NCBI RefSeq assembly: GCF_040954645.1 | Contig: NC_092808.1 | Span: forward strand, 88,390,042-88,454,041 | DNA length: 64,000 bases | DNA from: Diabrotica undecimpunctata | Lineage: Eukaryota > Arthropoda > Insecta > Coleoptera > Chrysomelidae | Direction: 5' to 3' | Shown here: positions 63,640 through 64,000 of the stretch, one piece after another | Numbering within the stretch: position 1 is the stretch's first letter | Layout of the letters: each line of letters begins with the position of its first letter | The notes under the pieces: generated by a model | Databases searched by the model: none | Told to the model about the DNA's origin: nothing | Seen by the model: only the letters and a program-made list of their open reading frames with translations | Made by a program: the position numbers and the translations under genes

Positions 63640-64000
63640 TCTTTTTTTTATGGATGAATATGCTGCCGTTTTCATCTTCTACTATTTCATATGGAGCTAC
63701 ACGAATAACAATTCCAAATCAAGAAAACACAAATAACACTCCGAATTATATTATACAACTAATAGTCGAAAAATGAATAGCAAGAGATGGATAATCAGAC
63801 AATTAAAATCAGCGCTACATGATGCACGCAATGCCACATTTGAACACTACATTAGTACATTGTCTAAAGAAGATCATTCACTATGGATAGCAACAAAAAC
63901 ACTTAAAGAGACCTGAACAATACAACCCACCAATTAAGAAAGATGACGTTAGTTGAGGAAGATCAGACCAGGAAAATCATCAGAATAACAGATAATAATA
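63640..64000 (+). pseudogene. Jockey ORF2 pre-RT fragment, running off the window
   Basis: Plus strand: NYIIQLIVEK, IIRQLKSALHDARNATFEHY, ISTLSKEDHSLWIATKTLKE and then a stop near 63914. Matches the linker between endonuclease and RT in Jockey elements (SLEDHSLWKATKKLK). It probably continues to the right of the window. Confidence 0.7.

Noticed and set aside
1..64000. tRNA or rRNA genes
   Set aside because: No cloverleaf or rRNA-like conserved block noticed on either strand; a tRNAscan run would be decisive.

Overview
This is a gene-poor, AT-rich stretch of animal genome. I infer an arthropod, most likely an insect: the families present (P/THAP9-like, piggyBac, BEL/Pao, Ty3/Gypsy, Jockey, CR1-like, I-clade, RTE, mariner, pogo, Penelope-like), the short 57-base intron and the long (TA)n runs fit an insect with a large repeat-rich genome. 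I cannot name the species. I see no convincing complete host gene, no tRNA, no rRNA and no CRISPR. One possible first exon of a host gene lies near 8.3 kb (minus strand). Nearly everything else recognisable is a transposable element (TE) or satellite.

Layout. 1-7.4 kb: broken LINE pieces, a pogo fragment, and two RTE-type elements, the first split by a 401-bp solo LTR. 7.4-10.8 kb: mostly unassigned DNA with a 337-bp hAT-type MITE, inverted repeats and a mariner fragment. 11.07-16.84 kb: a young, pol-less LTR retrotransposon (gag-protease only, nearly identical 1.41-kb LTRs) inserted in a (TA)n run. 16.9-19.8 kb: mariner halves and a LINE reverse transcriptase. 19.98-21.78 kb: a Ty3/Gypsy pol remnant whose C-terminus carries a fused macro domain of TARG1/OARD1 type.

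22.1-49.2 kb is one nested stack, read from target-site duplications (TSDs) and restored reading frames. A P-element transposase gene (minus strand, THAP exon at 49.2 kb, C-terminus at 22.1 kb) is split by a Jockey LINE (23341-47893; 12-bp TSD). The Jockey is itself split by (a) an IS630/Tc1/mariner-like transposon with unusually long catalytic spacing (23647-26774, TA TSD, weak TIRs), (b) a pogo transposon (27873-30676, TA TSD), (c) a CR1-like LINE composite (30918-35481, 12-bp TSD) and (d) a piggyBac (36948-46529, TTAA TSD) that carries a nearly intact BEL/Pao retrotransposon (38103-45141, 5-bp TSD). Nesting is four levels deep.

49.2-55.2 kb: unassigned AT-rich repeats, four (TA)n arrays, a near-perfect 302-bp palindrome, a Penelope-like element with an inverted end, and a probable 1.43-kb solo LTR. 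55.57-61.35 kb: a full-length I-clade LINE with 14-bp TSDs, two coding defects and an (AC)n tail. 61.5-62.4 kb: a 122-bp satellite, then LINE fragments to the end of the window.

The genes do not form a pathway. They are copies of independent mobile elements, and what links them is insertion order. A hairpin-GAAAC motif resembling a degenerate hammerhead ribozyme recurs at several loci, probably from Penelope-like ends. All readings are by eye; family names come from motif recognition, not database searches.
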